Positions 16,606 to 23,509 are shown, numbered from the stretch's first letter. The stretch: DNA of 32,448 nt from Microbacterium ginsengisoli (GCF_000956535.1 NZ_JYIY01000055.1:1-32448); one strand, 5' to 3'. The notes: a model not told the origin generated them from the sequence alone. Numbers and translations are program-made.

Positions 16606-17265
16606 GTGTCCCCCGCGTCCTCGTCGAGTCCGGCCGTCGACGACTACCTGAAGACGATCTACCAGCACACCGAGTGGCAGCCGGACCGCATCACTCCCTC
16701 GCAGCTGGCGACCGTGCTCGGCCTCGCCCCGTCGAGCGTGACCGAGATGGTGCAGAAGCTCGCCGCCGCGGGTCTCGTGCGGCACCGCCCGTACGGCCCG
16801 ATCGAGCTGACCAACGGCGGACTGCGCCGCGCCGCGCAGATGGTGCGCCGCCACCGTCTCATCGAGACGTGGCTCGTGCAGGAGTTCGGCTACAGCTGGG
16901 ACGAGGTGCACGACGAGGCCGAGGTGCTCGAGCACTCGCTGAGCGACCGGCTGCTCGAACGCATCGACGCCCGGCTCGGGAGGCCCCGGTTCGATCCGCA
17001 CGGCGACGCGATCCCCGATGCCGACGGCGAGGTGGAGCGCGAGCCGTTCGTGCTGCTCGCCGAGGCCGAGACCGGGCATCGCGGACGGGTGCTGCGCGTG
17101 AGCGACTACGACCCGGCGCTGCTGCGCGCCCTCGAGCAGGCGGGGGTCGATGTGGGGCACACCGTCACGGTCGTGACCGCGGGCGCGAGCCCGGTGGTGA
17201 CGCTCGACGGAGCCGCGGCGGCGCTTCCCGACGGCGCGGCGACGGCGGTCTGGCTCAGCGCCTAG
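16606..17265 (+). CDS. mntR: DtxR-family manganese-responsive repressor
   Basis: 219 residues: winged helix (~8-66, recognition helix APSSVTEMVQKL, nearly identical to MntR), metal-binding/dimerisation domain (~67-140) and C-terminal FeoA/SH3-like domain (~145-219). Metal-ligand candidates are Asp13, His83, Glu87, His102, Glu106, Glu109 and His110. Asp13 and Glu106 take the places of Met10 and Cys102 in the iron sensor DtxR and match Asp8 and Glu99 of B. subtilis MntR, which favours manganese over iron. It follows mntH by 10 nt. It likely represses mntH through the palindromes at 15253-15296. Confidence 0.92.
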   Translation: MSPASSSSPAVDDYLKTIYQHTEWQPDRITPSQLATVLGLAPSSVTEMVQKLAAAGLVRHRPYGPIELTNGGLRRAAQMVRRHRLIETWLVQEFGYSWDEVHDEAEVLEHSLSDRLLERIDARLGRPRFDPHGDAIPDADGEVEREPFVLLAEAETGHRGRVLRVSDYDPALLRALEQAGVDVGHTVTVVTAGASPVVTLDGAAAALPDGAATAVWLSA

Positions 17266-17319
17266 CGCCGCGCCGCACGGCGGCCCGCACCGACATCGCA
17301 CCGCCGCGACCGGGCGCCC

Positions 17320-18279
17320 TCAGCGGCGCGCGGCCTCGAACGGCCAGCGCAGACGCGTCGCGTTCTCGCACGTCACCCAGTACCGCTCCGCGACGGCCGG
17401 ATCCTGGGTGACCTTGGCGGGAGCTGCGAGCCGCGGCGGTCCGCTCGTCACCCGCGCCGGTCCCCAGAACTGCCCGCCGACGACGTCGGGATCGACGAGC
17501 GCACGCACGAGCGGCCAGGCGCCGTGCTCCTTCGACTGGGTGAGGGGCGATTGGAGGTTGTCGACGAACCGGCCCAGGCGACTCGGCTCATTGACGCCCT
17601 GGATGCCGGCGGTGCGCCCGCTGACCGAATAGCCCGGGTGGGCGATGACGCTCGCGACCGGCACGCGCTCGGCGCGCAGGCGACGATCGGCCTCGAGGCC
17701 GAGCGCGGTGGTGGCGATCTTCGACTGCACGTAGGCGCGCCAGCCGGAGTAGCCCGAGGCGAGCTGCGGGTCGACGGGATCGATGCGCCCGAGCGAGGTC
17801 GACATGCTGCCGAGCCACACCATCCGGCCGCGCGCGGCCGCGAGCGTGCGCAGCAGGGCGCCGGCGAGCGCGAAATGGCCGAGCGCGTTCGTCGCGAACA
17901 CCAGCTCGTTGCCGTCGAAGGTCGTCTGCCGGTGTCGCGGCGGGTGCACCATGCCGGCGTTGAGCAGCAATCCGTGCAGGCGCCCGCGATGCCGCACGGT
18001 CGCGGCGGCCGCACGCACCGAGCCCAGATTGGAGGTGTCGAGCAGCAGCGTCTCGATCGTGCCGCGATGCGGGGCATCCGCCGTGCGACCGAGCACGGCA
18101 GCCTTCGCCGCCGACAGCCGGTGCGGGTTACGGCCGGTCATGATGACGTGGGCGCCGCCGCGCACGAGCTGCTCGCACGAGAAGTAGCCGAGCCCGGCGT
18201 TGGCACCCGTCACGAGATAGCTGCGCCCGCGCAGATCGGGCAGGTGCAGGGGGTTCCACTCGGCCGCTCTCGCGCTCAC
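17320..18279 (-). CDS. Short-chain dehydrogenase/reductase (retinol-dehydrogenase-like)
   Basis: 319 residues with a Rossmann fold near the N-terminus. The cofactor motif is TGANAGLGYF, the NAG motif is LLNAGMV, and the active-site YxxxK is YVQSK, preceded by a Ser in WLGSMS. The Arg in TGRN after the second strand suggests NADP(H) preference. The layout resembles retinol-dehydrogenase/WWOX-type SDRs common in actinobacteria; substrate unknown. GTG 18279 is chosen over an in-frame GTG at 18309 because a TAAGGT -10 box lies 7 nt before it. Divergent from the HAD gene. Confidence 0.88.
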   Translation of the reverse strand: MSARAAEWNPLHLPDLRGRSYLVTGANAGLGYFSCEQLVRGGAHVIMTGRNPHRLSAAKAAVLGRTADAPHRGTIETLLLDTSNLGSVRAAAATVRHRGRLHGLLLNAGMVHPPRHRQTTFDGNELVFATNALGHFALAGALLRTLAAARGRMVWLGSMSTSLGRIDPVDPQLASGYSGWRAYVQSKIATTALGLEADRRLRAERVPVASVIAHPGYSVSGRTAGIQGVNEPSRLGRFVDNLQSPLTQSKEHGAWPLVRALVDPDVVGGQFWGPARVTSGPPRLAAPAKVTQDPAVAERYWVTCENATRLRWPFEAARR

Positions 18280-18286
18280 GGCTACG

Positions 18287-18292
18287 ACCTTA
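18287..18292 (-). promoter_or_regulatory. -10 box of SDR gene (leaderless)
   Basis: TAAGGT on the minus strand, 7 nt before the GTG at 18279. Confidence 0.45.
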
Positions 18293-18331
18293 CGCCCGGG
18301 CCGTTTCACGGCGATGACGGATGCCGCACCC

Positions 18332-18337
18332 TAGGCT
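18332..18337 (+). promoter_or_regulatory. -10 box of HAD gene (leaderless)
   Basis: TAGGCT, 6 nt before the ATG at 18344. Confidence 0.55.
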
Positions 18338-18343
18338 GAACAC

Positions 18344-19153
18344 ATGCGTACACGTGCCGACGTCGAGTGCTGGCTGACCGACATGGACGGGGTTCTCGTG
18401 CATGAGAACCAGGCGATCCCCGGAGCCGCCGAACTGCTCGCCCAGTGGACCGACACGGGCACGCCGTTCCTCGTGCTGACGAACAACTCGATCTTCACGC
18501 CGCGCGACCTGAGTGCCCGCCTGCGGGCATCGGGGCTCATCGTGCCCGAGACCGCGATCTGGACGTCGGCGCTCGCGACCGCCGACTTCCTGAAGGCGCA
18601 GGCGCCGGGCGGATCGGCCTTCGTGATCGGCGAGGCCGGCCTCACCACGGCGCTGCACGAGGCGGGCTTCATCCTCACCGAGACGATGCCCGACTACGTC
18701 GTGGTCGGCGAGACCCGCAACTACTCGTTCGAGGCGATCACGAAGGCGATCCGCTACATCGCCGCGGGTGCCCGCTTCATCGCCACGAACCCCGACGCGA
18801 CCGGCCCGTCGGTCGACGGCATCCTGCCCGCGACCGGCGCGATCACCGCCCTCATCACGAAGGCGACCGGCCGCGAGCCGTACGTCGTCGGCAAGCCGAA
18901 TCCGATGATGTTCCGCTCGGCGCTCAACCGCATCGGCGCCCACTCCGAGTCGACCGGCATGATCGGCGACCGCATGGACACCGACGTGGTCGCCGGCATC
19001 GAGGCGGGACTGCACACGGTGCTCGTCATGACCGGCATCAGCGACCCCGCCGAGATCGAGCGGTTCCCGTTCCGTCCTGACGAGGTCCTCACCTCGGTCG
19101 CCGACCTCATCCAGCGCGCCCCCGTCGAGTCGGACCTGCCCGAGGTCGACTGA
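18344..19153 (+). CDS. HAD-IIA (NagD-like) phosphatase
   Basis: 269 residues with all HAD-superfamily motifs: motif I DMDGVLV (Asp13 nucleophile, Asp15 acid/base), motif II LTNNS, motif III Lys in GKPNPMMF and motif IV GDRMDTD. The C2 cap between motifs II and III places it with NagD, which dephosphorylates nucleotides and sugar phosphates. Substrate not predictable. Before insertion of the cassette at 19162, this gene would have been convergent with the ROK kinase gene. Confidence 0.92.
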   Translation: MRTRADVECWLTDMDGVLVHENQAIPGAAELLAQWTDTGTPFLVLTNNSIFTPRDLSARLRASGLIVPETAIWTSALATADFLKAQAPGGSAFVIGEAGLTTALHEAGFILTETMPDYVVVGETRNYSFEAITKAIRYIAAGARFIATNPDATGPSVDGILPATGAITALITKATGREPYVVGKPNPMMFRSALNRIGAHSESTGMIGDRMDTDVVAGIEAGLHTVLVMTGISDPAEIERFPFRPDEVLTSVADLIQRAPVESDLPEVD

Positions 19154-19161
19154 GCCGCGGC

Positions 19162-19213
19162 ATCCGCCCGTCGTCACCGAGAGCGGATGCCTCGCCTCAG
19201 CGCAGCACGAGGG
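19162..19213. repeat. 52-bp direct repeat, left copy (attachment-site-like)
   Basis: Identical over 52 bp to 21878-21929. It contains a copy of the last codons and stop of the ROK kinase gene (…LVLR-stop on the minus strand) and an ATCCGC/GCGGAT dyad with 15-nt loop that may be a terminator. The ROK gene itself is 2.7 kb away at the right copy, so this copy is the orphan. The left mini-protein gene stops exactly at its inner edge. Confidence 0.93.
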
Positions 19214-19366
19214 TCAGCGCGCGAAGAGCCGCGAGAACAGACTCGTCTTCTCGTGTCCCTGGCATCGCTGGGACTGGGGAATGCCCCGCATGACCTGGTC
19301 GACGTGCTGCCCGCAGCCTCGCCAGGTGGTTTTGCCGCAGGTGCGGCAGGTGACGGTCGTGCACAT
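19214..19366 (-). CDS. Cys-rich zinc-ribbon-like mini-protein 1
   Basis: 50 residues beginning MCTTVTCRTCGKTTWRGCGQ. Cys2, Cys7, Cys10, Cys18, His21, Cys35 and His38 form two CxxC/CxxH-like knuckles, suggesting a small metal-binding or persulfide-carrying protein. It is a clear paralogue of the 41-residue protein at 21668-21793, with every Cys/His at the same position. The family is of unknown function to my knowledge. ATG 19366 has GGAGAG 6 nt upstream and follows the repressor gene by 48 nt, so it is the last gene of the operon. Its stop abuts the left 52-bp repeat. Confidence 0.85.
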   Translation of the reverse strand: MCTTVTCRTCGKTTWRGCGQHVDQVMRGIPQSQRCQGHEKTSLFSRLFAR

Positions 19367-19414
19367 GATGCTCTCCGTAGGTGTTCGTGGGTGTGGTGCT
19401 GTTCGCCGAGCCCG

Positions 19415-19684
19415 TCAGGCGAGCATCAGGAAGAGCTTCTCGAGTTCGTCGGTGCTCAGCCCCGGCTCGGCGCTCTCGGGATCGGCGAGGCACTCCTTCA
19501 TCGCCGTCGAGACGATCGCGAATCCCGCACGGTCGAGCGCGCTCGAGACGGCGGCGAGCTGGGTGACGATGTCACGGCACGGCTTGTCCTGCTCCACTGC
19601 GGCGATCACCGCATCGAGTTGTCCTCGCGCGCGACGCAGGCGGTGCAGGATGCGCTTCTGCGCTTCGGGGTCGTCAGTCTTCAT
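19415..19684 (-). CDS. cstR: CsoR/RcnR-family repressor of CstR (persulfide-sensing) type
   Basis: 89-residue all-helical repressor (KRILHRLRRARGQLDAVIAAVEQ in helix 1). CsoR copper sensors use Cys36, His61 and Cys65; here Cys36 (DKPCRDI) and Cys65 (AMKECLA) are kept but position 61 is Ala. That two-Cys pattern is the one found in CstR, which forms di- and trisulfide crosslinks on exposure to sulfane sulfur. The rhodanese/CoA-disulfide reductase gene in the same operon agrees. ATG 19684 has GAGAGG 6 nt upstream; an ATG two codons earlier lies too close to it. The start overlaps the preceding gene by 11 nt. Confidence 0.85.
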   Translation of the reverse strand: MKTDDPEAQKRILHRLRRARGQLDAVIAAVEQDKPCRDIVTQLAAVSSALDRAGFAIVSTAMKECLADPESAEPGLSTDELEKLFLMLA

Positions 19685-19970
19685 GGACATCCTCTCGGGG
19701 GTGATCGGTCGACGGCGCCGCCGCCGGATTCGACTCGCGCCCGGCTTCGTCGGAACGCCGGCGTCGGCGCGAGATCGGGGAGTCGACGCAGCGACCGGTG
19801 ATGGCGGAGAAGGCGAGCAGCAGCCCGCCGGTTGCGGCCGGAATCGCCGCCCAGGGCTGGTCCGACAGGCCGGCAGCGGCCGACAGGAGGACGACGGCAC
19901 CTGCGGTGTACACAGCGCGCTCGCCGGGCGGCGCGGCGCAGACCGGGAGCCGCGGCATCCGGTCACGCAT
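19674..19970 (-). CDS. DUF2892 inner-membrane protein (YgaP-type membrane domain)
   Basis: 98 residues. Two hydrophobic helices (~18-34 and ~40-57, VYTAGAVVLLSAAAGLS and AAIPAATGGLLLAFSAI) end in TGRC, the typical DUF2892 finish. In E. coli YgaP this unit is fused to a rhodanese domain; here it stands alone behind a rhodanese-containing enzyme. The last ~35 residues are charged, Arg-rich and disordered. ATG 19970 overlaps the stop of the upstream gene by the 8-nt ATGCGTGA, indicating coupled translation. Role in transport or membrane anchoring of sulfane-sulfur chemistry is inferred. Confidence 0.8.
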   Translation of the reverse strand: MRDRMPRLPVCAAPPGERAVYTAGAVVLLSAAAGLSDQPWAAIPAATGGLLLAFSAITGRCVDSPISRRRRRSDEAGRESNPAAAPSTDHPREDVHED

Positions 19971-21675
19971 GCTGCATCGCCTCGGGCCGCTCGAGGATCT
20001 CGCTGGCCTCGCCGCCCCACCATGCACGGAGGGTGAGCATTCCGCCCGAAAGCGATGCCGAGTCGAACCCCTCTTGCGCGAGGACCCGATGAGCAATCGC
20101 CGAACGCACCCCGGATTGGCACATCACGCGGATCGGACGGCCGCCCGCGGCCGACCGAACCTCCTCGATGCGCCCCCGCAGCTCGGTGTGCGGGATGTGC
20201 ATCGCGCCACGTACTGCGCCTGCGGCGACCTCTGCCGCCGTGCGGACGTCCAGGAGAAGCGCCCGGTCGAGTACCGCGGCGAGCTCGTCGGCGTACCAGA
20301 GGCGCAGTGCACCGGTGCGCACGTTCTCACCCAGCATCCCGGTGAGGTTGACGGGGTCCTTCGCCTGCCCGAACGGCGGCGAGTATGCGAGGTCGAGGTC
20401 GATGAGGTCCTCGACCGAGAGCCCGGCGCGAATCGCTGTCGCAAGCACGTCGATCCGCTTATCGACGCCGTCCCGTCCTACGGCTTGGGCCCCCAGAAGA
20501 CGACCGTTCGATGTCGCCGCGTGCACGACGAGGTGCACCTGTGTGGCGCCGGGGAAGTATCCGGCGTGCTGGTTCGGGTGGAGGTGCAGGGTGACGTAGT
20601 CGACCTCAGCCGCGTCGAGCGCCTGTCGGTTCGCCCCGGTCAGCGCGGCGACCTGGTCGCCGACGCGAACGATCGCCGTGCCCGTCGGCGCCGGCAGCAT
20701 GCGGGCGTGCTCGGGCCGGAAGATGGCGTCGGCGACGAGGCGTCCGGCGCGATTGGCGGGGCCGGCGAGGGCGATCGGCCGCCGTGCGCCGGTCACCCCG
20801 TCGACACTGAGCACAGCGTCACCGACGGCCCAGACGTTCGGGACTGTCGTTCGACCGTGCCCGTCGACGATGATCGCTCCGCGCTCGCAGCCCACGCCTG
20901 CCGCCTCGAACACTTCGGTGTCCGGCCGCACGCCGACAGAGAGAACGACGAGATCAGCGGCGAGTCTGGCTCCGTCGCTGAGGATGACGACGTCCTCCTC
21001 ATCGTGTTGCTCGATGGCGTCGGCTGCGACGCCGAGGTGCAGATCGACGCCCAGGGCACGAAGCTCGGCAGTGACCACAGCCGCGAGCTCTCGCTCGAGC
21101 GGCGGGAGGGGGTGGGAGGCGACGTCCACCAGGCTGACCGCGAGGCCGCGACGAGCGAGGACTTCCGCGGCCTCGATCCCGATGAAACCGGCACCGAGCA
21201 CGACTGCGCGGCGGATGCCGCGGTCGACGGTGCGACGCAGCGACGTTGCATCGTCGACGGATCGGAGCGTGCGTACTCGCGGGGAGTCGAGACCGGGGAT
21301 CGGGGGGCGCACCGACCGAGCGCCCGGGGCGAGGATCAGGTCGTCGTAGGCGATCTCATAGTCGCCGTCGATCGTGCGAACGCTGACGACGCGACGTGTG
21401 ATGTCGAGACCGAGCACGTCATGTCCGGTGCGCACATCTAGTGCGAGCGCGGCCCGCAGCGAGCTCGGTGTCTGCACGAGGAGCGAGCTCTCGTCGGCGA
21501 TCTCTCCTCCCACGAAGTAGGGCAATCCGCAGTTGGCGAAGGAGACATGGGCCCCACGCTCGAGCACGACGATCTCCGCGCGCTCGTCCAGTCGGCGGGC
21601 GCGAGCCGCTGCGCTCATGCCTCCGGCAACGCCCCCCACGATGACCAGGCGATGAGGTGCTCCGCTCTCACGCAT
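19963..21675 (-). CDS. CoA-disulfide/persulfide reductase with C-terminal rhodanese domain
   Basis: 570 residues. Residues ~8-450 are a flavin disulfide reductase: FAD site RLVIVGGVAGGMSAAARAR, the single active-site Cys49 in SFANCGLPYFVGG, NAD(P)H site VVLGAGFIGIEAAE, second FAD site VPNVWAVGDA and a dimerisation domain. Residues ~470-570 are a rhodanese domain with Cys519 in the active loop CQSGVRS. This is the CoADR-Rhd architecture, which reduces CoA-disulfide, CoA-persulfide or polysulfide in the cytoplasm. ATG 21675 is chosen because it precedes the FAD motif and overlaps the upstream gene by ATGCGTGA. Confidence 0.92.
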   Translation of the reverse strand: MRESGAPHRLVIVGGVAGGMSAAARARRLDERAEIVVLERGAHVSFANCGLPYFVGGEIADESSLLVQTPSSLRAALALDVRTGHDVLGLDITRRVVSVRTIDGDYEIAYDDLILAPGARSVRPPIPGLDSPRVRTLRSVDDATSLRRTVDRGIRRAVVLGAGFIGIEAAEVLARRGLAVSLVDVASHPLPPLERELAAVVTAELRALGVDLHLGVAADAIEQHDEEDVVILSDGARLAADLVVLSVGVRPDTEVFEAAGVGCERGAIIVDGHGRTTVPNVWAVGDAVLSVDGVTGARRPIALAGPANRAGRLVADAIFRPEHARMLPAPTGTAIVRVGDQVAALTGANRQALDAAEVDYVTLHLHPNQHAGYFPGATQVHLVVHAATSNGRLLGAQAVGRDGVDKRIDVLATAIRAGLSVEDLIDLDLAYSPPFGQAKDPVNLTGMLGENVRTGALRLWYADELAAVLDRALLLDVRTAAEVAAGAVRGAMHIPHTELRGRIEEVRSAAGGRPIRVMCQSGVRSAIAHRVLAQEGFDSASLSGGMLTLRAWWGGEASEILERPEAMQHA

Positions 21676-21793
21676 CGGGGTGCCCCGGGCAGCGCTCCGA
21701 CGGGTCCACGCCGCGCAGGGCGTCCTCGACGTGCTGGCCACACCCCGTCCAGGTGGCTTTGCCGCATTCAGGGCAGGTGATTCGACTGCACAT
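21668..21793 (-). CDS. Cys-rich zinc-ribbon-like mini-protein 2
   Basis: 41 residues beginning MCSRITCPECGKATWTGCGQ, with Cys2, Cys7, Cys10, Cys18, His21, Cys35 and His38 aligned one-to-one with the protein at 19214-19366. The C-terminal tail of the paralogue (TSLFSRLFAR) is missing. It is the first gene of the operon, directly behind the regulated promoter. Its stop lies inside the ATGCGTGA overlap with the reductase gene. Probable metal- or sulfur-binding mini-protein; no function is known to me. Confidence 0.85.
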   Translation of the reverse strand: MCSRITCPECGKATWTGCGQHVEDALRGVDPSERCPGHPDA

Positions 21794-21816
21794 GGCATTC
21801 CTCTCGACGGAGCGAA

Positions 21817-21844
21817 GCTATACCCCCAGGGGTACTTGGGTCAA
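21817..21844 (-). promoter_or_regulatory. Promoter of the sulfur-response operon
   Basis: On the minus strand: -35 TTGACC (21844-21839), 16-bp spacer, -10 TATAGC (21822-21817), then a leader of about 17 nt to the first start codon. It is the closest match to a consensus housekeeping promoter in the window. Confidence 0.7.
21821..21834. promoter_or_regulatory. CstR/CsoR-type operator, primary site
   Basis: TACCCC-CA-GGGGTA, perfect 6-bp arms around 2 bp, lying in the -35/-10 spacer and touching the -10 box. TAnCCC…GGGnTA dyads are the known operator type for CsoR and CstR proteins, so the operon's own repressor should bind here. Confidence 0.75.
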
Positions 21845-21860
21845 ATACGGGTGGGGGTAT
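21845..21860. promoter_or_regulatory. Possible second CstR operator
   Basis: ATAC-N8-GTAT with a G-rich centre, immediately upstream of the -35 box. Imperfect compared with the primary site. Confidence 0.4.
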
Positions 21861-21877
21861 CCATCGATCCAAGAGCG

Positions 21878-21929
21878 ATCCGCCCGTCGTCACCGAGAGC
21901 GGATGCCTCGCCTCAGCGCAGCACGAGGG
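21878..21929. repeat. 52-bp direct repeat, right copy
   Basis: Identical to 19162-19213. It includes the final codons and stop of the ROK kinase gene (21913-21929) and 35 bp beyond it. The sequences outside the two copies differ immediately at both ends. Confidence 0.93.
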
Positions 21930-22818
21930 CGGCGGCGCCGATCAGCGGGCCGTCGCCGGCGAGTCCGCTCGGCACGACCCGCGTCGCCCGCGAGAACGGC
22001 AGAGCCGCGCTCTCGCGCAGCGAGGCCTGCACGAGGTCGATGTAGTCGGGCGTGACGGTCGAGAAGCCCCCGCCGATCGCGACGGCCTCGAGGTCGATGA
22101 GGGTCGCGGCGTCGGCGAGCACGATGCCCACCGCCCGTGCCGAGCGCTCGATCGCGGCGCGCGCGACCGGGTCGCCCGCGGCGGCGTCGCGGGCGAGGTC
22201 CTCACCACGCTCGCCGCCCCACCCCTGGGCCTGCGCCCAGCGCACGCTCGAGGGGCCGGATGCCACGTGCTCGAGGGTCGGGCCGAATCCCTCGAACCCG
22301 GCGGGAGCCGACACCTGCCCGATGTGGCCGGCGTTGCCGGTGCCGCCGCCGACGAGCGCGCCGTCGACGACGAGTCCACCGCCGACGCCCGTCGAGACCA
22401 CGATTGACATCGACGCGCGGGTTCCGGCGGTCGCGCCGATCCAGTTCTCGGCGAGCGCGATGCAGCCGCCGTCGTGGCGCAGTCGCACCGGCACGTCGCG
22501 GCCGACCACGCGCCGCACCGCATCGGCGAGCGCGAACCCGTGTACGCCGGGCATGTTCACCGGGTCGATCGTCTCGCGCACCGCATCGATCGGGCCGGCC
22601 GCGCCGATGCCGACGCCCACGAGCTCGTCGTCGGGGCCGAGCGCGGCGACGGCGGCGCTCACGACCGCGGCGGCCGCGGCATCCAATCGGGCCGGATCGG
22701 TGTCAGGCCCGGTAGGTCGCCGGGTGCGGCCGACGGCGCGCACGAGACCGGATGCCTCGACCAGCGCGGCTTCGATCTTCGTGCCGCCGAGGTCGACGGC
22801 GAGAGCGACGGTGCTCAT
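21913..22818 (-). CDS. ROK-family sugar kinase (glucokinase-like)
   Basis: 301 residues. The N-terminal phosphate-binding motif is LAVDLGGTKIEAALV, the candidate catalytic Asp116 lies in LRHDGGC, and the ROK signature appears as STGVGGGLVVDGALVGGGTGNAGHIG. Unlike typical ROK kinases there is no CxCGxxGCxE zinc cluster after the signature, and GNAGHIGQV replaces the usual GExGH, so sugar specificity is uncertain. ATG 22818 lies 17 nt after pyrE on the same strand, suggesting co-transcription. Its last codons fall inside the right 52-bp repeat. Confidence 0.87.
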   Translation of the reverse strand: MSTVALAVDLGGTKIEAALVEASGLVRAVGRTRRPTGPDTDPARLDAAAAAVVSAAVAALGPDDELVGVGIGAAGPIDAVRETIDPVNMPGVHGFALADAVRRVVGRDVPVRLRHDGGCIALAENWIGATAGTRASMSIVVSTGVGGGLVVDGALVGGGTGNAGHIGQVSAPAGFEGFGPTLEHVASGPSSVRWAQAQGWGGERGEDLARDAAAGDPVARAAIERSARAVGIVLADAATLIDLEAVAIGGGFSTVTPDYIDLVQASLRESAALPFSRATRVVPSGLAGDGPLIGAAALVLR

Positions 22819-22835
22819 GCGGGGTACTCCCCGGG

Positions 22836-23414
22836 CTACTGGGGGTCGAGACCGAGGTCGTCGAGGTCGATCGCCGCGAGCCACTGCAGGCCCTCGGCCT
22901 CGATCGCCGCCTGGGCGCCCGTGCGACGGTCGACGATCACCGCGACCGCGACCGGCTCGGCGCCTTCGCGGCGCAGCGCCTCGACCGCCTTCAGGGCGGA
23001 CTGGCCGGTGGTCGAGGTGTCCTCGAGCACGACGACGCGCTTGCCCGCGACATCCGCTCCCTCGATCTGACGGCCGCGGCCGTGGTCCTTGGGCTCCTTG
23101 CGCACGACGAAGGCGTCGAGCGGGCGACCGGCGTGCACCGACTCGTGCAGCACGGCATTGGCGATCGGGTCGGCACCGAGGGTGAGCCCGCCGACGGCGA
23201 CGATGCCGTCGACGTCGCGAATGAGGTCGAGCATGATGCGACCGATCGCGGGGGCGGCCCGATGGTCGAGCGTGAGCTTGCGCATGTCGACGTAGTACGT
23301 CGCCCGCTTGCCGCTGGAGAGGATGAAGTCGCCGTGGAACACGGCCTCGTCCTTGATGAGCGCGATGAGCGCCTGACGGTCGGATTCGAGCTCGGGCGTG
23401 GAGGCAGCGGTCAC
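22836..23414 (-). CDS. pyrE: Orotate phosphoribosyltransferase
   Basis: 192 residues, normal for PyrE, which joins orotate to PRPP to form OMP in pyrimidine synthesis. The PRPP-binding loop is VVVLEDTSTTGQSAL (~126-140). FILSSGKRATYYVDMRK near residue 30 is the orotate-side motif, and VRKEPKDHGRGRQIEG is the flexible catalytic loop. GTG 23414 is supported by a TACACT -10 box 7 nt before it. The ROK kinase follows. Confidence 0.95.
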   Translation of the reverse strand: MTAASTPELESDRQALIALIKDEAVFHGDFILSSGKRATYYVDMRKLTLDHRAAPAIGRIMLDLIRDVDGIVAVGGLTLGADPIANAVLHESVHAGRPLDAFVVRKEPKDHGRGRQIEGADVAGKRVVVLEDTSTTGQSALKAVEALRREGAEPVAVAVIVDRRTGAQAAIEAEGLQWLAAIDLDDLGLDPQ

Positions 23415-23421
23415 GCCTCCG

Positions 23422-23427
23422 AGTGTA
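23422..23427 (-). promoter_or_regulatory. -10 box of pyrE (leaderless)
   Basis: TACACT on the minus strand, 7 nt before the GTG at 23414. Confidence 0.5.
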
Positions 23428-23497
23428 GGGCGGGGCGCGGCATCCGCCCGTCACGCCGGACCCGCCACGACCCGGACTCGGCGTCGGGGGTGCGCCC

Positions 23498-23503
23498 TAG
23501 GCT
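23498..23503 (+). promoter_or_regulatory. -10 box of exonuclease III gene (leaderless)
   Basis: TAGGCT, 6 nt before the ATG at 23510; the same box and spacing as the HAD gene. Confidence 0.55.
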
Positions 23504-23509
23504 GGGGCC

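Larger units (their letters stand above)
19162..21929. mobile_element. Putative integrated 2.7-kb sulfur-response cassette
   Basis: Five minus-strand genes bounded by the 52-bp perfect repeats. The right repeat completes the ROK kinase 3' end and the left repeat is a detached duplicate of it, the signature of insertion at a gene's 3' end that restores the gene. No integrase, transposase or inverted terminal repeats lie inside, so the enzyme acted in trans, has been lost, or the event was homologous recombination with a circular or tandem copy. Codon use seems a little less GC-extreme than in neighbours, judged by eye only. Confidence 0.65.

Noticed and set aside
19162..21929. Interpretation of the 52-bp repeats as IS target duplications or tRNA attachment sites
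   Set aside because: IS target duplications are much shorter, no transposase or terminal inverted repeats are present, and the repeat contains protein-coding codons and no tRNA.
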